From Streptomyces sp. DH37 (GTDB taxonomy: Bacteria > Actinomycetota > Actinomycetes > Streptomycetales > Streptomycetaceae): a stretch of DNA of 64,000 nt. Below the pieces are notes generated by a model that ran no database searches, was not told where the DNA came from, and worked only from the letters and a program-made list of their open reading frames with translations. The stretch spans positions 1 to 64,000 of the forward strand of contig NZ_JARVKV010000018.1 in assembly GCF_029813835.1 (NCBI RefSeq), given 5' to 3'. The first letter of the stretch is position 1, and every line of letters begins with the position of its first letter. Both the position numbers and the translations under genes were made by a program. Shown here piece after piece: positions 32,200 to 39,605 of the stretch.

Positions 32200-33122
32200 A
32201 CGTACTCCCCCGGGGACACCAGGTGGTCGAGCTGGTCCTTCAGCAGTTCCGCCGCGGCCTCCTTGGGGAAAGGCTTGACGCCGGCGGCCTGGAACGAGAC
32301 CAGGTACTCGTCCTGGTGGGCGGTGCAGAACATCGTCTCCAGCTCGGAGTCGCCGTCCTTGGGCGGCAGGAAGCAGCGCGCGTTCCGGTGGCCCTTGATC
32401 TCCGGGCCGTCGCGGAAGACCGACAGGGCGTCGACCAGCTCGGACTGGAGGGCGCCCAGGGCCTCGACGCCCTTCTCGTTCTTCATGCGGGCGAGCTGGA
32501 TCTCGGCCGTGAACCGGTTGTCGTGGGCCGTGTACGTGCGCATCACGATGCCCTGGACGCGCAGCTTCTCGACGTACTCGCGGTGCTGGCGGCGCTGCTT
32601 GCTCGGCAGCCCCTTGCCGCCCTCGCGCATCAGGGCCTGGGCCTGCCTGCCGCTCAGCTCGGTGTCGTTGCCGAACCCGGAGATGTCCGGACCGAGCCGG
32701 AACTCCACGGAGACCGGCAGCAGTTTCCCGCGCAGCTCGCCGTCGGAGCGCCCCTCCCTGGGGTCCGGTGCCGGATCGCCGTCGGAGGGGGTCCTCGCGG
32801 GCTTCCTCCAGATCACCGTGGGGGCGGACACGTCGGCGCCGTCCACGACGGCCTTGGTGTAGGCGAGTCCGCCGCCGGCCGCACCGAGCACCAGGGCCGC
32901 GGACAGCAGGGGGACGAGAGCGCGGCGGAGCCGGCTCCTCCCGCGCGGTCCGGCGTCCCGGAGGCCGTCCGGGGCCGCGGCGGCGGACGCCTCGGGGGCG
33001 GTCTCCGCGGTCGGGACGGTGCTCGTGTCCGGGACGGTCTCCGTGGTCGGGACGGTGCTCGTGTCCGCGGCAGGCGGACCGGCCGGGGCCCCGGCGCCGT
33101 TTCGGTTCTCCCGGTCGTTCAC
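32196..33122 (-). CDS. Anchored extracytoplasmic protein B of three-gene cassette
   Basis: 308 residues, not recognised. A Thr/Pro/Ala-rich cytoplasmic N-terminus has a repeated TSTVPTTETVPD-like segment. A basic patch (RGRSRLRRA) and one membrane helix (about 67-88) follow. The soluble domain (about 100-308) contains YVEKLRVQGIVMRTYTAHDN and two Cys (RNARCFLP and TMFCTAHQDEYLVSFQ), which could pair outside the cell. It begins at GTG 33122, whose GTGA overlaps the stop of the upstream gene. All three cassette genes are therefore translationally coupled. Confidence 0.75.
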   Translation of the reverse strand: MNDRENRNGAGAPAGPPAADTSTVPTTETVPDTSTVPTAETAPEASAAAAPDGLRDAGPRGRSRLRRALVPLLSAALVLGAAGGGLAYTKAVVDGADVSAPTVIWRKPARTPSDGDPAPDPREGRSDGELRGKLLPVSVEFRLGPDISGFGNDTELSGRQAQALMREGGKGLPSKQRRQHREYVEKLRVQGIVMRTYTAHDNRFTAEIQLARMKNEKGVEALGALQSELVDALSVFRDGPEIKGHRNARCFLPPKDGDSELETMFCTAHQDEYLVSFQAAGVKPFPKEAAAELLKDQLDHLVSPGEYV

Positions 33123-33955
33123 AGCCGCTCCAACTGCCGCTCGGCCAGGGACCTGATGTCGCGCCCGGCGATCGGCTCGATGTCGTAGATCCAGATGTCC
33201 ATCATGATGTCGCCGCGCTGGGCGATCGCCCTGGCCGCGTACACCGGGAGGAAGCCGGGCTCGCGGTCGGGCTCGTCGAAGACGTAGTAGCGGCCGTTGC
33301 CCGACCCCTTCAGAGCGGTGCCGTCGTTGCCCGCGTGCTGGTCGTAGGGCATGTACTCCTGCTGGTCCTCGGCGTGTTCGAGGGCGGACCGGCGCTTCTC
33401 GTCGCGGAACTGCACGAGGCTCACGCTCACCGTCCGGTACTCGCCCCGCTGCCAGCCGGTGCTCGCGACGCGGCGCAGGTCCTCGCCGGTCAGGTAGGTG
33501 AACATGTATCCGGGATTGTCGAACTCCCGGGCGTAGGCGGGCAGCGAGAGCCAGCCGTCCACGTCCGGGCTCGGCTCGGGCTCCCGCGCCCCCTTCGGCC
33601 TGTCCAGGAGCAGCTTGCGCAGGTCGCCGTCCGTACGGACCCGCCGGTCCTCCTCGGCGGTGAGCGGCTCGGGCTCCTCGCCCTCGGGCAGCGGCTCCTT
33701 CGGGTACGACAGCTCCGCCTGCGACAGCGGGGGCAGCGGGGTGGGCGCGCGGTCGGCCTGGACGGTGTAGCCGCCCGCGAGGCCGCCGACGGCGCCGAGG
33801 AGGGCGGCGCAGGCCGGCAGCAGGGCCGTACGGCCGCGGCGGCGCGGCCGGGAGGTCTCCGGTGCGGCCGGGGACGGTGGCGGTGGCGCGGTCGGTAGCG
33901 GTGGCGCGGGCACGGACTCGGGGGGTTCCGCCGGGAGCGGCGGGAACGTGGGCAT
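33119..33955 (-). CDS. Anchored extracytoplasmic protein A of three-gene cassette
   Basis: 278 residues, not recognised. A Pro-rich cytoplasmic tail (1-34), basic patch RPRRRGR and one membrane helix (about 43-63) precede a soluble domain. That domain includes WLSLPAYAREFDNPGYMFTY, GWQRGEYRTVSVSLVQFRD and IMMDIWIYDIEPIAGRDIRS. The phrase about a residue-pair movement from acidic linker to domain resembles protein C (both have a Leu-rich PLPEG segment). It is the first gene of the coupled cassette, with a GAGGAG ribosome-binding site and a 24-bp palindrome just upstream. The product probably faces the cell exterior. Confidence 0.75.
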   Translation of the reverse strand: MPTFPPLPAEPPESVPAPPLPTAPPPPSPAAPETSRPRRRGRTALLPACAALLGAVGGLAGGYTVQADRAPTPLPPLSQAELSYPKEPLPEGEEPEPLTAEEDRRVRTDGDLRKLLLDRPKGAREPEPSPDVDGWLSLPAYAREFDNPGYMFTYLTGEDLRRVASTGWQRGEYRTVSVSLVQFRDEKRRSALEHAEDQQEYMPYDQHAGNDGTALKGSGNGRYYVFDEPDREPGFLPVYAARAIAQRGDIMMDIWIYDIEPIAGRDIRSLAERQLERL

Positions 33956-33969
33956 GGGAACTCCTCACA

Positions 33970-33993
33970 CTTTTGTCGGCCCGCTGACAAAAG
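33970..33993. promoter_or_regulatory. 24-bp palindrome before the cassette
   Basis: CTTTTGTC-8 bases-GACAAAAG, a perfect inverted repeat with 8-bp arms. It lies 15-38 bases upstream of the first cassette ATG and in the divergent gap shared with the DsrE gene. It stands out as A/T-rich in this GC-rich DNA. It could be an operator or, in RNA, a hairpin close to the ribosome-binding site. Confidence 0.65.
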
Positions 33994-34065
33994 CGGGGAG
34001 GGAAAGGTTGTCCTCCCGCTGATCACGATCGGATTGCGGCGCGCCGGGGCACTACCGTGGTGCGC

Positions 34066-34437
34066 ATGGCAGCTGTGTCGAAGAAGCTCGTGATCAAGGT
34101 GACGGCCGGGGCGGACGCGCCCGAGCGGTGCTCGCAGGCCTTCACGGTGGCGGCGGTGGCCGTGGCCAGCGGGGTGGAGGTGTCGCTCTGGCTGACCGGG
34201 GAGTCGGCGTGGTTCGCGCTGCCGGGCCGGGCGGCGGAGTTCGAACTGCCGCACTCCGCGCCGCTGCCCGAGCTGGTCGACGGCGTCCTGGCGGGCGGGC
34301 GGATCACGCTGTGCACCCAGTGCGCGGCGCGGCGCGGGATCGAGGAGAAGGACGTGCTCGAGGGCGTGCGGATCGCCGGGGCCCAGGTCTTCGTCAGCGA
34401 GATCATGGGCGAGGGCGTGCAGGCGCTCGTCTACTGA
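34066..34437 (+). CDS. DsrE-family small sulfur-relay-like protein
   Basis: 123 residues with a DsrE/DsrF-like alpha/beta fold: KKLVIKVTAGADAPERCSQAF at the first strand-helix, VEVSLWLTGES in the middle and CTQCAARRGIEEKDVL near residue 90. Family members bind sulfur on a Cys or act as small-molecule-binding relays. The CTQC pair is a candidate sulfur- or metal-binding site. ATG 34066 is favoured over GTG 34057. It converges on the sulfurtransferase genes, separated by a long terminator, which fits a sulfur-metabolism neighbourhood. Confidence 0.8.
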   Translation: MAAVSKKLVIKVTAGADAPERCSQAFTVAAVAVASGVEVSLWLTGESAWFALPGRAAEFELPHSAPLPELVDGVLAGGRITLCTQCAARRGIEEKDVLEGVRIAGAQVFVSEIMGEGVQALVY

Positions 34438-34491
34438 CGCACTGGCGTACTGGCGCCTCCGCCGGCGGACCGCCCGCCGGAGGCGGGATGC

Positions 34492-34543
34492 ACGGAGGCC
34501 GCGCCCCACACAAGGTGTCCAACCCCCGGGGCGCGGCCTCCGT
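34492..34543. terminator. Long bidirectional terminator
   Basis: Perfect 16-bp stem ACGGAGGCCGCGCCCC with its complement and a 20-base loop, between the converging DsrE and DUF1416 genes. A smaller 8-bp hairpin (CGCCTCCG/CGGAGGCG, 34454-34485) precedes it. Confidence 0.92.
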
Positions 34544-34589
34544 ACGTCAGGTGGCGGCCGTACGTCGGACGACGGCCGCCGTCACGCGG

Positions 34590-34877
34590 TCACACCGCGA
34601 TGGGGACCTCCACCAGGCCGCCCTGCTGGGCGACGACGGTGCGGTCCGCGGTGCCGCCGGGGACCAGGGCGCGCACGGTCCAGGTGCCCTCGGCGGCGTA
34701 GAAGCGGAACTGGCCGGTGGCGGAGGTCGGGACCTCGGCCGTGAACTCGCCGGTGCTGTCCAGGAGCCGGACGTACCCGGTGACGGGCTCGCCGCCGCGG
34801 GTCACCTGGCCCTGGATCGTCGTCTCACCGGGCTTGATGGAGGAGGCGTCGGGGCCGCCTGCCTGTGCTCCGCACAT
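34590..34877 (-). CDS. sseC: DUF1416 sulfurtransferase-associated protein (SseC-like)
   Basis: 95 residues. A short Cys-containing N-terminus (MCGAQAGG) is followed by a transthyretin-like beta-sandwich (TTIQGQVTRGGEPVTGYVRL, FTAEVPTSATGQFRFYAAEG). This is the DUF1416 family, nearly always found next to a thiosulfate sulfurtransferase in actinobacteria (SseC in mycobacteria). It is 54 bases downstream of the sulfurtransferase and probably co-transcribed. The N-terminal Cys2 may take part in sulfur transfer; that is inference. Confidence 0.9.
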   Translation of the reverse strand: MCGAQAGGPDASSIKPGETTIQGQVTRGGEPVTGYVRLLDSTGEFTAEVPTSATGQFRFYAAEGTWTVRALVPGGTADRTVVAQQGGLVEVPIAV

Positions 34878-34931
34878 GTCTGGGCTCTTCCTTCCGAGCG
34901 AGGAGTGGGCGTGGGCGTGGAGAGGAGGGGC

Positions 34932-35777
34932 TCAGGCGCTCTTGCCGTCGCCGAGCTCGATCGGCACGCCGACCAGCGAGCCGTACTCGGTCCACGAGCC
35001 GTCGTAGTTCTTGACGTTCTCCTGGCCCAGCAGCTCGTGCAGGACGAACCAGGTGTGGGCGGAGCGCTCGCCGATGCGGCAGTAGGCGATGGTGTCCTTG
35101 GACAGGTCCACACCCGCCTCCTGGTACAGCTCCTTCAGCTCCTCGTCGGACTTGAAGGTGCCGTCGTCGTTGGCCGACTTCGACCACGGGATGTTGCTGG
35201 CGGTCGGGACGTGGCCCGGACGCTGCGACTGCTCCTGCGGCAGGTGGGCGGGGGCGAGCAGCTTGCCGCTGAACTCGTCGGGGGAGCGGACGTCCACCAG
35301 GTTCAGCTTGCCGATGGCCTCGACGACGTCGTCGCGGAAGGCGCGGATCGACGTGTCCTGCTCCTTGGCCCTGTACTCGGTCTTCGGGCGGGAGGGCACC
35401 TCGGAGACCAGCTCGCGGGCGTCCAGCTCCCACTTCTTGCGGCCGCCGTCGAGGAGCTTCACGTCCTGGTGGCCGTAGAGCTTGAAGTACCAGTAGGCGT
35501 AGGACGCGAACCAGTTGTTGTTGCCGCCGTAGAGGACGACGGTGTCGTCGTTGGAGATGCCCTTCTCGGACAGCAGCTTCTCGAAGCCCGCCTGGTCGAC
35601 GAAGTCACGGCGCACCGGGTCCTGGAGGTCGGTCTTCCAGTCGATCCGGACGGCGTTCTTGATGTGGTTCCTGTCGTAGGCCGAGGTGTCCTCGTCGACC
35701 TCGACGATGACCACCTTGGGGTCGTCGATGTGGGCCTCGACCCAGTCGGCGTCCACCAGGACGTCACTGCGGCTCAT
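34932..35777 (-). CDS. sseA: Thiosulfate sulfurtransferase (rhodanese)
   Basis: 281 residues with two rhodanese domains. The N-terminal domain is inactive (about 1-130, LLDGGRKKWELD). The C-terminal one has the catalytic Cys in AYCRIGERSAHTWF near residue 232 and the substrate motif VDVRSPDEFSGK. It moves sulfane sulfur from thiosulfate or mercaptopyruvate to cyanide or thiols. In actinomycete genomes the gene is often called cysA. It heads an operon with the DUF1416 gene. A Cys-containing leader peptide is encoded 165 bases upstream, suggesting attenuation by cysteine supply. The RIGERS loop resembles thiosulfate rather than mercaptopyruvate enzymes. Confidence 0.93.
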   Translation of the reverse strand: MSRSDVLVDADWVEAHIDDPKVVIVEVDEDTSAYDRNHIKNAVRIDWKTDLQDPVRRDFVDQAGFEKLLSEKGISNDDTVVLYGGNNNWFASYAYWYFKLYGHQDVKLLDGGRKKWELDARELVSEVPSRPKTEYRAKEQDTSIRAFRDDVVEAIGKLNLVDVRSPDEFSGKLLAPAHLPQEQSQRPGHVPTASNIPWSKSANDDGTFKSDEELKELYQEAGVDLSKDTIAYCRIGERSAHTWFVLHELLGQENVKNYDGSWTEYGSLVGVPIELGDGKSA

Positions 35778-35942
35778 GTCTCTCCTCCGGAGGGCAGGTG
35801 CTACGGGATTGCGGTGGGTGTGCGTGCGGCGGCGGCGCGGGGCGCCGGCGGGCGCGCACGGGCTGTACGCCGCGGGAGGCGGGGGACAGCGGGGCGGTGC
35901 GCGGCTGCGGTCCGGGCTGCGAAGGGCACCGAGGGTCAGCCG
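35778..35942 (-). promoter_or_regulatory. GC-rich leader between peptide and sulfurtransferase
   Basis: 165 bases of transcribed leader, very GC-rich with several self-complementary runs such as GCGCCGGCGGGCGCGC. The layout (leader peptide, structured spacer, sulfurtransferase) is what an attenuator or ribosome-stalling switch would look like. I cannot fold it reliably by eye. Confidence 0.5.
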
Positions 35943-36026
35943 TCAGACGACGGCGCGACAGAGCATGGCGGCGACACGGCAAAGATCGACTGCCCGTCGC
36001 TTCGTGAGATCCGCCTGTCGCTTCAT
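35943..36026 (-). CDS. Cys-containing leader peptide of sulfurtransferase operon
   Basis: 27 residues: MKRQADLTKRRAVDLCRVAA followed by MLCRAVV. The DLCRVAAMLCR segment matches the class annotated as putative leader peptide upstream of sulfur-assimilation genes in Streptomyces (family recalled from memory). The two Cys codons (UGC, UGU on the mRNA) could stall ribosomes when Cys-tRNA is scarce and so alter folding of the downstream leader. It starts at ATG 36026, exactly seven bases after a TACGAT -10 element, so it is probably translated from a leaderless message. It ends 165 bases before the sulfurtransferase start. Confidence 0.82.
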   Translation of the reverse strand: MKRQADLTKRRAVDLCRVAAMLCRAVV

Positions 36027-36033
36027 GGGGCCG

Positions 36034-36063
36034 ATCGTAGGGACGGAAGGGCGGGCGTGTCAC
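36034..36063 (-). promoter_or_regulatory. Leaderless housekeeping promoter of sulfurtransferase operon
   Basis: On the minus strand a -35 GTGACA (36058-36063), 18-bp spacer and -10 TACGAT (36034-36039). The -10 is seven bases before ATG 36026, so the transcript should begin at the A of the leader-peptide ATG. Confidence 0.75.
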
Positions 36064-36218
36064 CGCCGTTCCGTATGGTGAGAAGAGAATGTCCGGGTAG
36101 TGGGACGCGGTGAGAGGTGCGAACCCCTCCCGGACGGGCGTCCAGGGGCCCGGAAGGCGTTTTCTGAGGCGCGGACGCGGTCGTCTCGGAGAGTGGACGG
36201 AGGCCCGGCCGCCCGCCG

Positions 36219-36905
36219 TCAGCCGGCCAGGTTCACGTCCGAGCCGCTCAGGTGCAGGACGACGCCCTCCTCCTCGACGTCCACCTTCTCGAGCCGCAGG
36301 CCCTGGGGGAGACCGGTGATCTCCAGCTCCCGGTCTATCTGGCCCCGGATGACGTCCTCCGCGACGGGGAGCTCCGGAAGGTCCTCGGCGTGCAGCGCGA
36401 TGGTGCTGCCGCCGCGCACGCTCAGTGTGCTGTGCACGCTGAGTTCCAGGACGGCGAGGTTCACGTCCAGCCTGACCTGGTTCTTCGCGGCCCGCTCCGC
36501 GCCGGCGTACACCAGGGCGGCGCCCTTCGCGCCCGCCTCGGTCAGGTCCTGGTAGCTGATCCGCGCGCTGCCGACGGCCCGGTCGGCCACGGCCGAGGAG
36601 AAGTTGTTCTCCAGCCGCACGTCGCTGAGCCGGACCTTCACCTCGGTGACGTCGACGTCGCGGCCGCCGACCTTGACGGTCAGCCCGTTCAGCGTGGCGT
36701 CGACCGACTCCAGTTCCTTGCCCACGACCTGGGTCAGGAAGGGGAATCCGTGGATCTCCACGGAGGGCCGCTCGCTCAGTCCCCTGGAGTTCCCGACCCG
36801 CTCGGCGATCTCGTCCTCGGCGAAGTCCACCGCCAGCCGGTCGGCGCCGACGAACAGACCGCCGAAGACGAGCAGAAGTACCAGCAGGGCTTTGAGTGAG
36901 CGCAT
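36219..36905 (-). CDS. DUF2993 (LmeA-like) lipid-binding protein
   Basis: 228 residues. The hydrophobic N-terminus (LKALLVLLLVFGGLFVGADRL) serves as signal or anchor, and a DUF2993 domain follows (GFPFLTQVVGKELESVDATL, NNFSSAVADRAVGSARISY, VRGGSTIALHAEDLPELPV). The family includes mycobacterial LmeA, which binds phosphoinositides and aids lipomannan elongation. A periplasmic-side lipid-handling role is inferred. It lies alone, upstream of the leader-peptide promoter on the same strand. Confidence 0.85.
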   Translation of the reverse strand: MRSLKALLVLLLVFGGLFVGADRLAVDFAEDEIAERVGNSRGLSERPSVEIHGFPFLTQVVGKELESVDATLNGLTVKVGGRDVDVTEVKVRLSDVRLENNFSSAVADRAVGSARISYQDLTEAGAKGAALVYAGAERAAKNQVRLDVNLAVLELSVHSTLSVRGGSTIALHAEDLPELPVAEDVIRGQIDRELEITGLPQGLRLEKVDVEEEGVVLHLSGSDVNLAG

Positions 36906-37069
36906 CGTGGTGGTCCCCCCCAGGGTGGCCGGGTGCGGTCGGGTCGGTCGGGCTGACCGGGCCGATCGGTTCGATCGACGCCGGCGGAAGCCGGTCGGGT
37001 TCCGGCGAGCCTAACCCGCGGCACACCGGGACAGGTCTGTACCACGGACCCGGCCCGGTGCGCCCGGCC

Positions 37070-38224
37070 CTACGCCAGCGCCCTGCCGAGCAGGTGGACC
37101 GCCGGTACGGCGGCGGTCAGCGGCAGTGCCACGCCCGCCGTCATGTGGACGAAGCGGGAGGGGAAGTCGTAGCTCGCCACCCGCAGCCCGATCAGCGCGC
37201 ACGCCCCGGCGGCCAGCCCCAGCACCGCGCCGGAGTTCTCCAGGACGGTGAACCGCCCGGCCGCGACGCCCGCGCCCGCGGCGGCGAGCAGCGCGACGAC
37301 GACGGAGAGCGCGGACGGCAGCGGCAGCGCCCGGGCGAGGGCGGCGGCGGCCACGGCCAGCGCGCCGACCGTCACCGCGTCGGGCTCGGCGGCCAGGTGT
37401 CCGGCGGCGACCACGGTGAGGGCGGTGGAGGTGACCCCGGCGGTGAGCGCGTACATGCGCTCGTCGGGCGAGGAGTGGTTGCGGAGCTGGAGGACGAGGA
37501 CGAGCAGGATCCAGGCGCCGAGCGCGCCGATGATCACGGCCGGGGCGTGTTCGGCGCCGATCGCCAGCAGGGCCGCGTCGGCGGTGACGCCCGCGAGGAA
37601 CGCCAGCGCGATGCCCTGCCGGGCGGGCCACATGCCGTTGAGCCGGAACCAGCCCGCGGCCGTGACCGCCTGGAGCAGCACCACGGCGACGGCCGACACC
37701 GGGAGGGAGACCTGGGCGGTGGCCGCGAGCAGTACGCAGAGGAGCGCGGTGAGGGCTGCGGGGGCCGGGCCGGGCGCGATGATCGGGCTGCCGGTGCGCC
37801 GGGGGGCGGCGGGCGGGGCGTCGGCCGTGGCGGTGGCCGCCGCGGCGGGCGCGCCGGCCGCGGCGCCCTGCTCCGGGGGCAGGGGGCCGGGGCCGGGGTA
37901 CCGGGGCGGCGGGGGAGCGTCGGGGGCGCCGTACCACCCCTGGTCCGGGGCGGCCTGCCGGCCGTACTGGTCGGCGTACCCGTGCCGGCCGTACTGGCCG
38001 CCGTACCCGTGCTGGTCGTACTGGCCGGCGTACTGGTCGTTCCGCCCGTCCTGCCCGTTCCACCCGTTCTGCCCGGCATGCCCGTACGCGGGATCGCACG
38101 GGCCGTACCCGCCGCGTCCGTCGTACCCGTTGTGTCTGCCATGCCCGTTGTATCCGTCGTGCCCGTTGTGCGAACCGGGCTGCGAGCCGTACGGCTGCTG
38201 GGGCGGGTACTGCTGGTCGGTCAT
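37070..38224 (-). CDS. Polytopic membrane protein with Gly/Tyr/His-rich tail
   Basis: 384 residues, not recognised. The N-terminal 95 residues are a low-complexity repeat of Gly, Tyr, Asn, His and Gln (units such as HGYGGQYGRHGYADQYGR). A Pro/Ala linker leads into eight or nine membrane helices from about residue 155 to the end. There are few charged residues within the helices. The disordered tail resembles prion-like or cell-pole scaffolding tails seen in other actinomycete membrane proteins, but no function is known. Its start overlaps the MoaD-like gene stop by four bases (38221-38224), so it is co-translated with that gene. Confidence 0.8.
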   Translation of the reverse strand: MTDQQYPPQQPYGSQPGSHNGHDGYNGHGRHNGYDGRGGYGPCDPAYGHAGQNGWNGQDGRNDQYAGQYDQHGYGGQYGRHGYADQYGRQAAPDQGWYGAPDAPPPPRYPGPGPLPPEQGAAAGAPAAAATATADAPPAAPRRTGSPIIAPGPAPAALTALLCVLLAATAQVSLPVSAVAVVLLQAVTAAGWFRLNGMWPARQGIALAFLAGVTADAALLAIGAEHAPAVIIGALGAWILLVLVLQLRNHSSPDERMYALTAGVTSTALTVVAAGHLAAEPDAVTVGALAVAAAALARALPLPSALSVVVALLAAAGAGVAAGRFTVLENSGAVLGLAAGACALIGLRVASYDFPSRFVHMTAGVALPLTAAVPAVHLLGRALA

Positions 38225-38487
38225 CGGGAGCCTCCCGCGAAGGGGGGGAGCACCTCGACGGTGCCGCCCTCGGTCAGTCGGACGAGCCGGTGGTCGCGCC
38301 TGCCGACCGGTTCACCGTCCACCAGGAACGAGCAGAGGCCCAGCACCCGGTCGAACTCCGGCCGCCCGGCGTGCCGTTCGCGCGCCTCGGCCAGCGCCTC
38401 GGCGAGCGTGTGGGCCTCGTATCTCTCCTCGGTGATCCCGGCGGCGGCCTTGGCCGCGGCCCAGTAGCGGATCATGCCGCTCGGCAT
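38221..38487 (-). CDS. MoaD/ThiS-like sulfur carrier with C-terminal extension
   Basis: 88 residues with the ubiquitin-like MoaD/ThiS fold (MIRYWAAAKAAAGITEE, LAEALAEARERHAG, LVDGEPV, GGTVEVLPPFAGGSR). Carriers of this family must end in Gly-Gly to accept sulfur; here two residues (Ser-Arg) follow the GG. It would need trimming, as described for QbsE-type carriers, or is not activated in the usual way. No JAMM protease or E1 enzyme gene is adjacent. ATG 38487, with a GAGAGGGA ribosome-binding site, is preferred over ATG 38475. The hydrolase gene lies upstream on the same strand. Confidence 0.8.
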   Translation of the reverse strand: MPSGMIRYWAAAKAAAGITEERYEAHTLAEALAEARERHAGRPEFDRVLGLCSFLVDGEPVGRRDHRLVRLTEGGTVEVLPPFAGGSR

Positions 38488-38500
38488 GGTGGTGTCCCTC

Positions 38501-39478
38501 TCAGCCGTCCGTCGTCCCGCCACCATGATGGCGGGTCGCCCGGCCGGCCCGTGCGGCCGTCCAGGCGGCGATCCGCTCCAGCAGTTCCCGGGGCGCGGCG
38601 TTCTCGGCGTGTCCGAAGCCGCGCTCGATCCACAGCTCGGTGGACGCCGGGTCGGCCGCGTCGGCCAGCGAGCGGGGGTGGTCCAGCGGGAAGTAGGCGT
38701 CCCGGTCGCCGTGCACCACCAGCAGCGGAGTCGGAGCGATCAGCGGCGCGGCCTCCACCGGCGACAGCGGCACCGGGTCCCAGTCCCGGTGGTGGACGCG
38801 GGTGCGCAGCCCGTAGCGGGAGACCAGGCGCCCGACGGGGCGCTGGATGGCCCAGTGGACCCGCCGCATGGCCGGGGTGCCCCGGTAGTACCAGCGCGCG
38901 GGCGCACTCACGGCGACGACCGCATCGGTGTGTGCGTCTGTGCGCCCCTGACGCATCCCGTGCGCTCCGCCGGCGCCGTCCGCCCCGCCGGGCCGGTGGA
39001 GCGCCGCGTGCCGCAGCACCACCGATCCGCCCATCGAGAAGCCCACCGTCGCCACCGTCCGGTGCCCCAGCGAGCGCGCCCAGCGCACCGCCGCCGCCAG
39101 GTCCAGCACCTCCCGGTCGCCGACCGTGGACCGGCCCCCGGAGCGGCCGTGCCCGCGGAAGGAGAACGTGACCACGCCCGCGTGACGGGCGAAGACCTGT
39201 GACACTCGTCGCACCGCGGGCCGCTCCAGCGAGCCGGTGAAACCGTGCGCCACGACGATCGCCAGGTCCCGCCCCTCGGCCTCCGCCGGACCGTCGCCCC
39301 GGCCGCCGGAAGACCCCTCGCGGGGCTGGTAGGCGGCGTCGATGCCCACCCCGTCGCCGGCCCGCAGCCGTGTCCGCGAAGGCGCGTCCGGAGGCGTCCG
39401 CTCCGCCGTGCGCCCGCCACGTTCGGTGACCGGCCCGGCACGGAAAAGCTCCTCCGGTCCCTCCGCATCCTCACTCAT
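38501..39478 (-). CDS. Alpha/beta-hydrolase
   Basis: 325 residues. The core fold is visible: oxyanion-hole region [11 protein letters not shown] near residue 77, [10 protein letters not shown] near 108, nucleophile elbow GFSMGGS near 145, Asp in [11 protein letters not shown] near 258 and catalytic His in GFGHAENA near 290. It is probably an esterase, lipase or thioesterase with unknown substrate. An insertion of Gly/Ala/Asp-rich sequence lies around residues 160-185, and the first 65 residues are Arg/Gly-rich. ATG 39478 is divergent from glnR; its upstream region holds the putative glnR promoter. Its stop is 13 bases before the MoaD-like start. Confidence 0.87.
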   Translation of the reverse strand: MSEDAEGPEELFRAGPVTERGGRTAERTPPDAPSRTRLRAGDGVGIDAAYQPREGSSGGRGDGPAEAEGRDLAIVVAHGFTGSLERPAVRRVSQVFARHAGVVTFSFRGHGRSGGRSTVGDREVLDLAAAVRWARSLGHRTVATVGFSMGGSVVLRHAALHRPGGADGAGGAHGMRQGRTDAHTDAVVAVSAPARWYYRGTPAMRRVHWAIQRPVGRLVSRYGLRTRVHHRDWDPVPLSPVEAAPLIAPTPLLVVHGDRDAYFPLDHPRSLADAADPASTELWIERGFGHAENAAPRELLERIAAWTAARAGRATRHHGGGTTDG

Positions 39479-39500
39479 GTGGGATATTGTCGATGACGAG

Positions 39501-39532
39501 AAGGATCCGGGCAGCGCCGCCCCCGGGTCCTT
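39501..39532 (+). promoter_or_regulatory. Hairpin in the glnR leader
   Basis: 11-bp stem AAGGATCCGGG/CCCGGGTCCTT with one G-U pair, a 10-base loop and a short T run (TTT). It lies 74 bases upstream of the glnR ATG. It resembles an intrinsic terminator or attenuator in the 5' leader of glnR. Confidence 0.5.
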
Positions 39533-39605
39533 TCGTGCTTTCAGAGCGCAGTACGAAGCAGTGCCGCCACACGCCCCTCACGGGGCCGGGGAAGGACTCG
39601 ACGTC

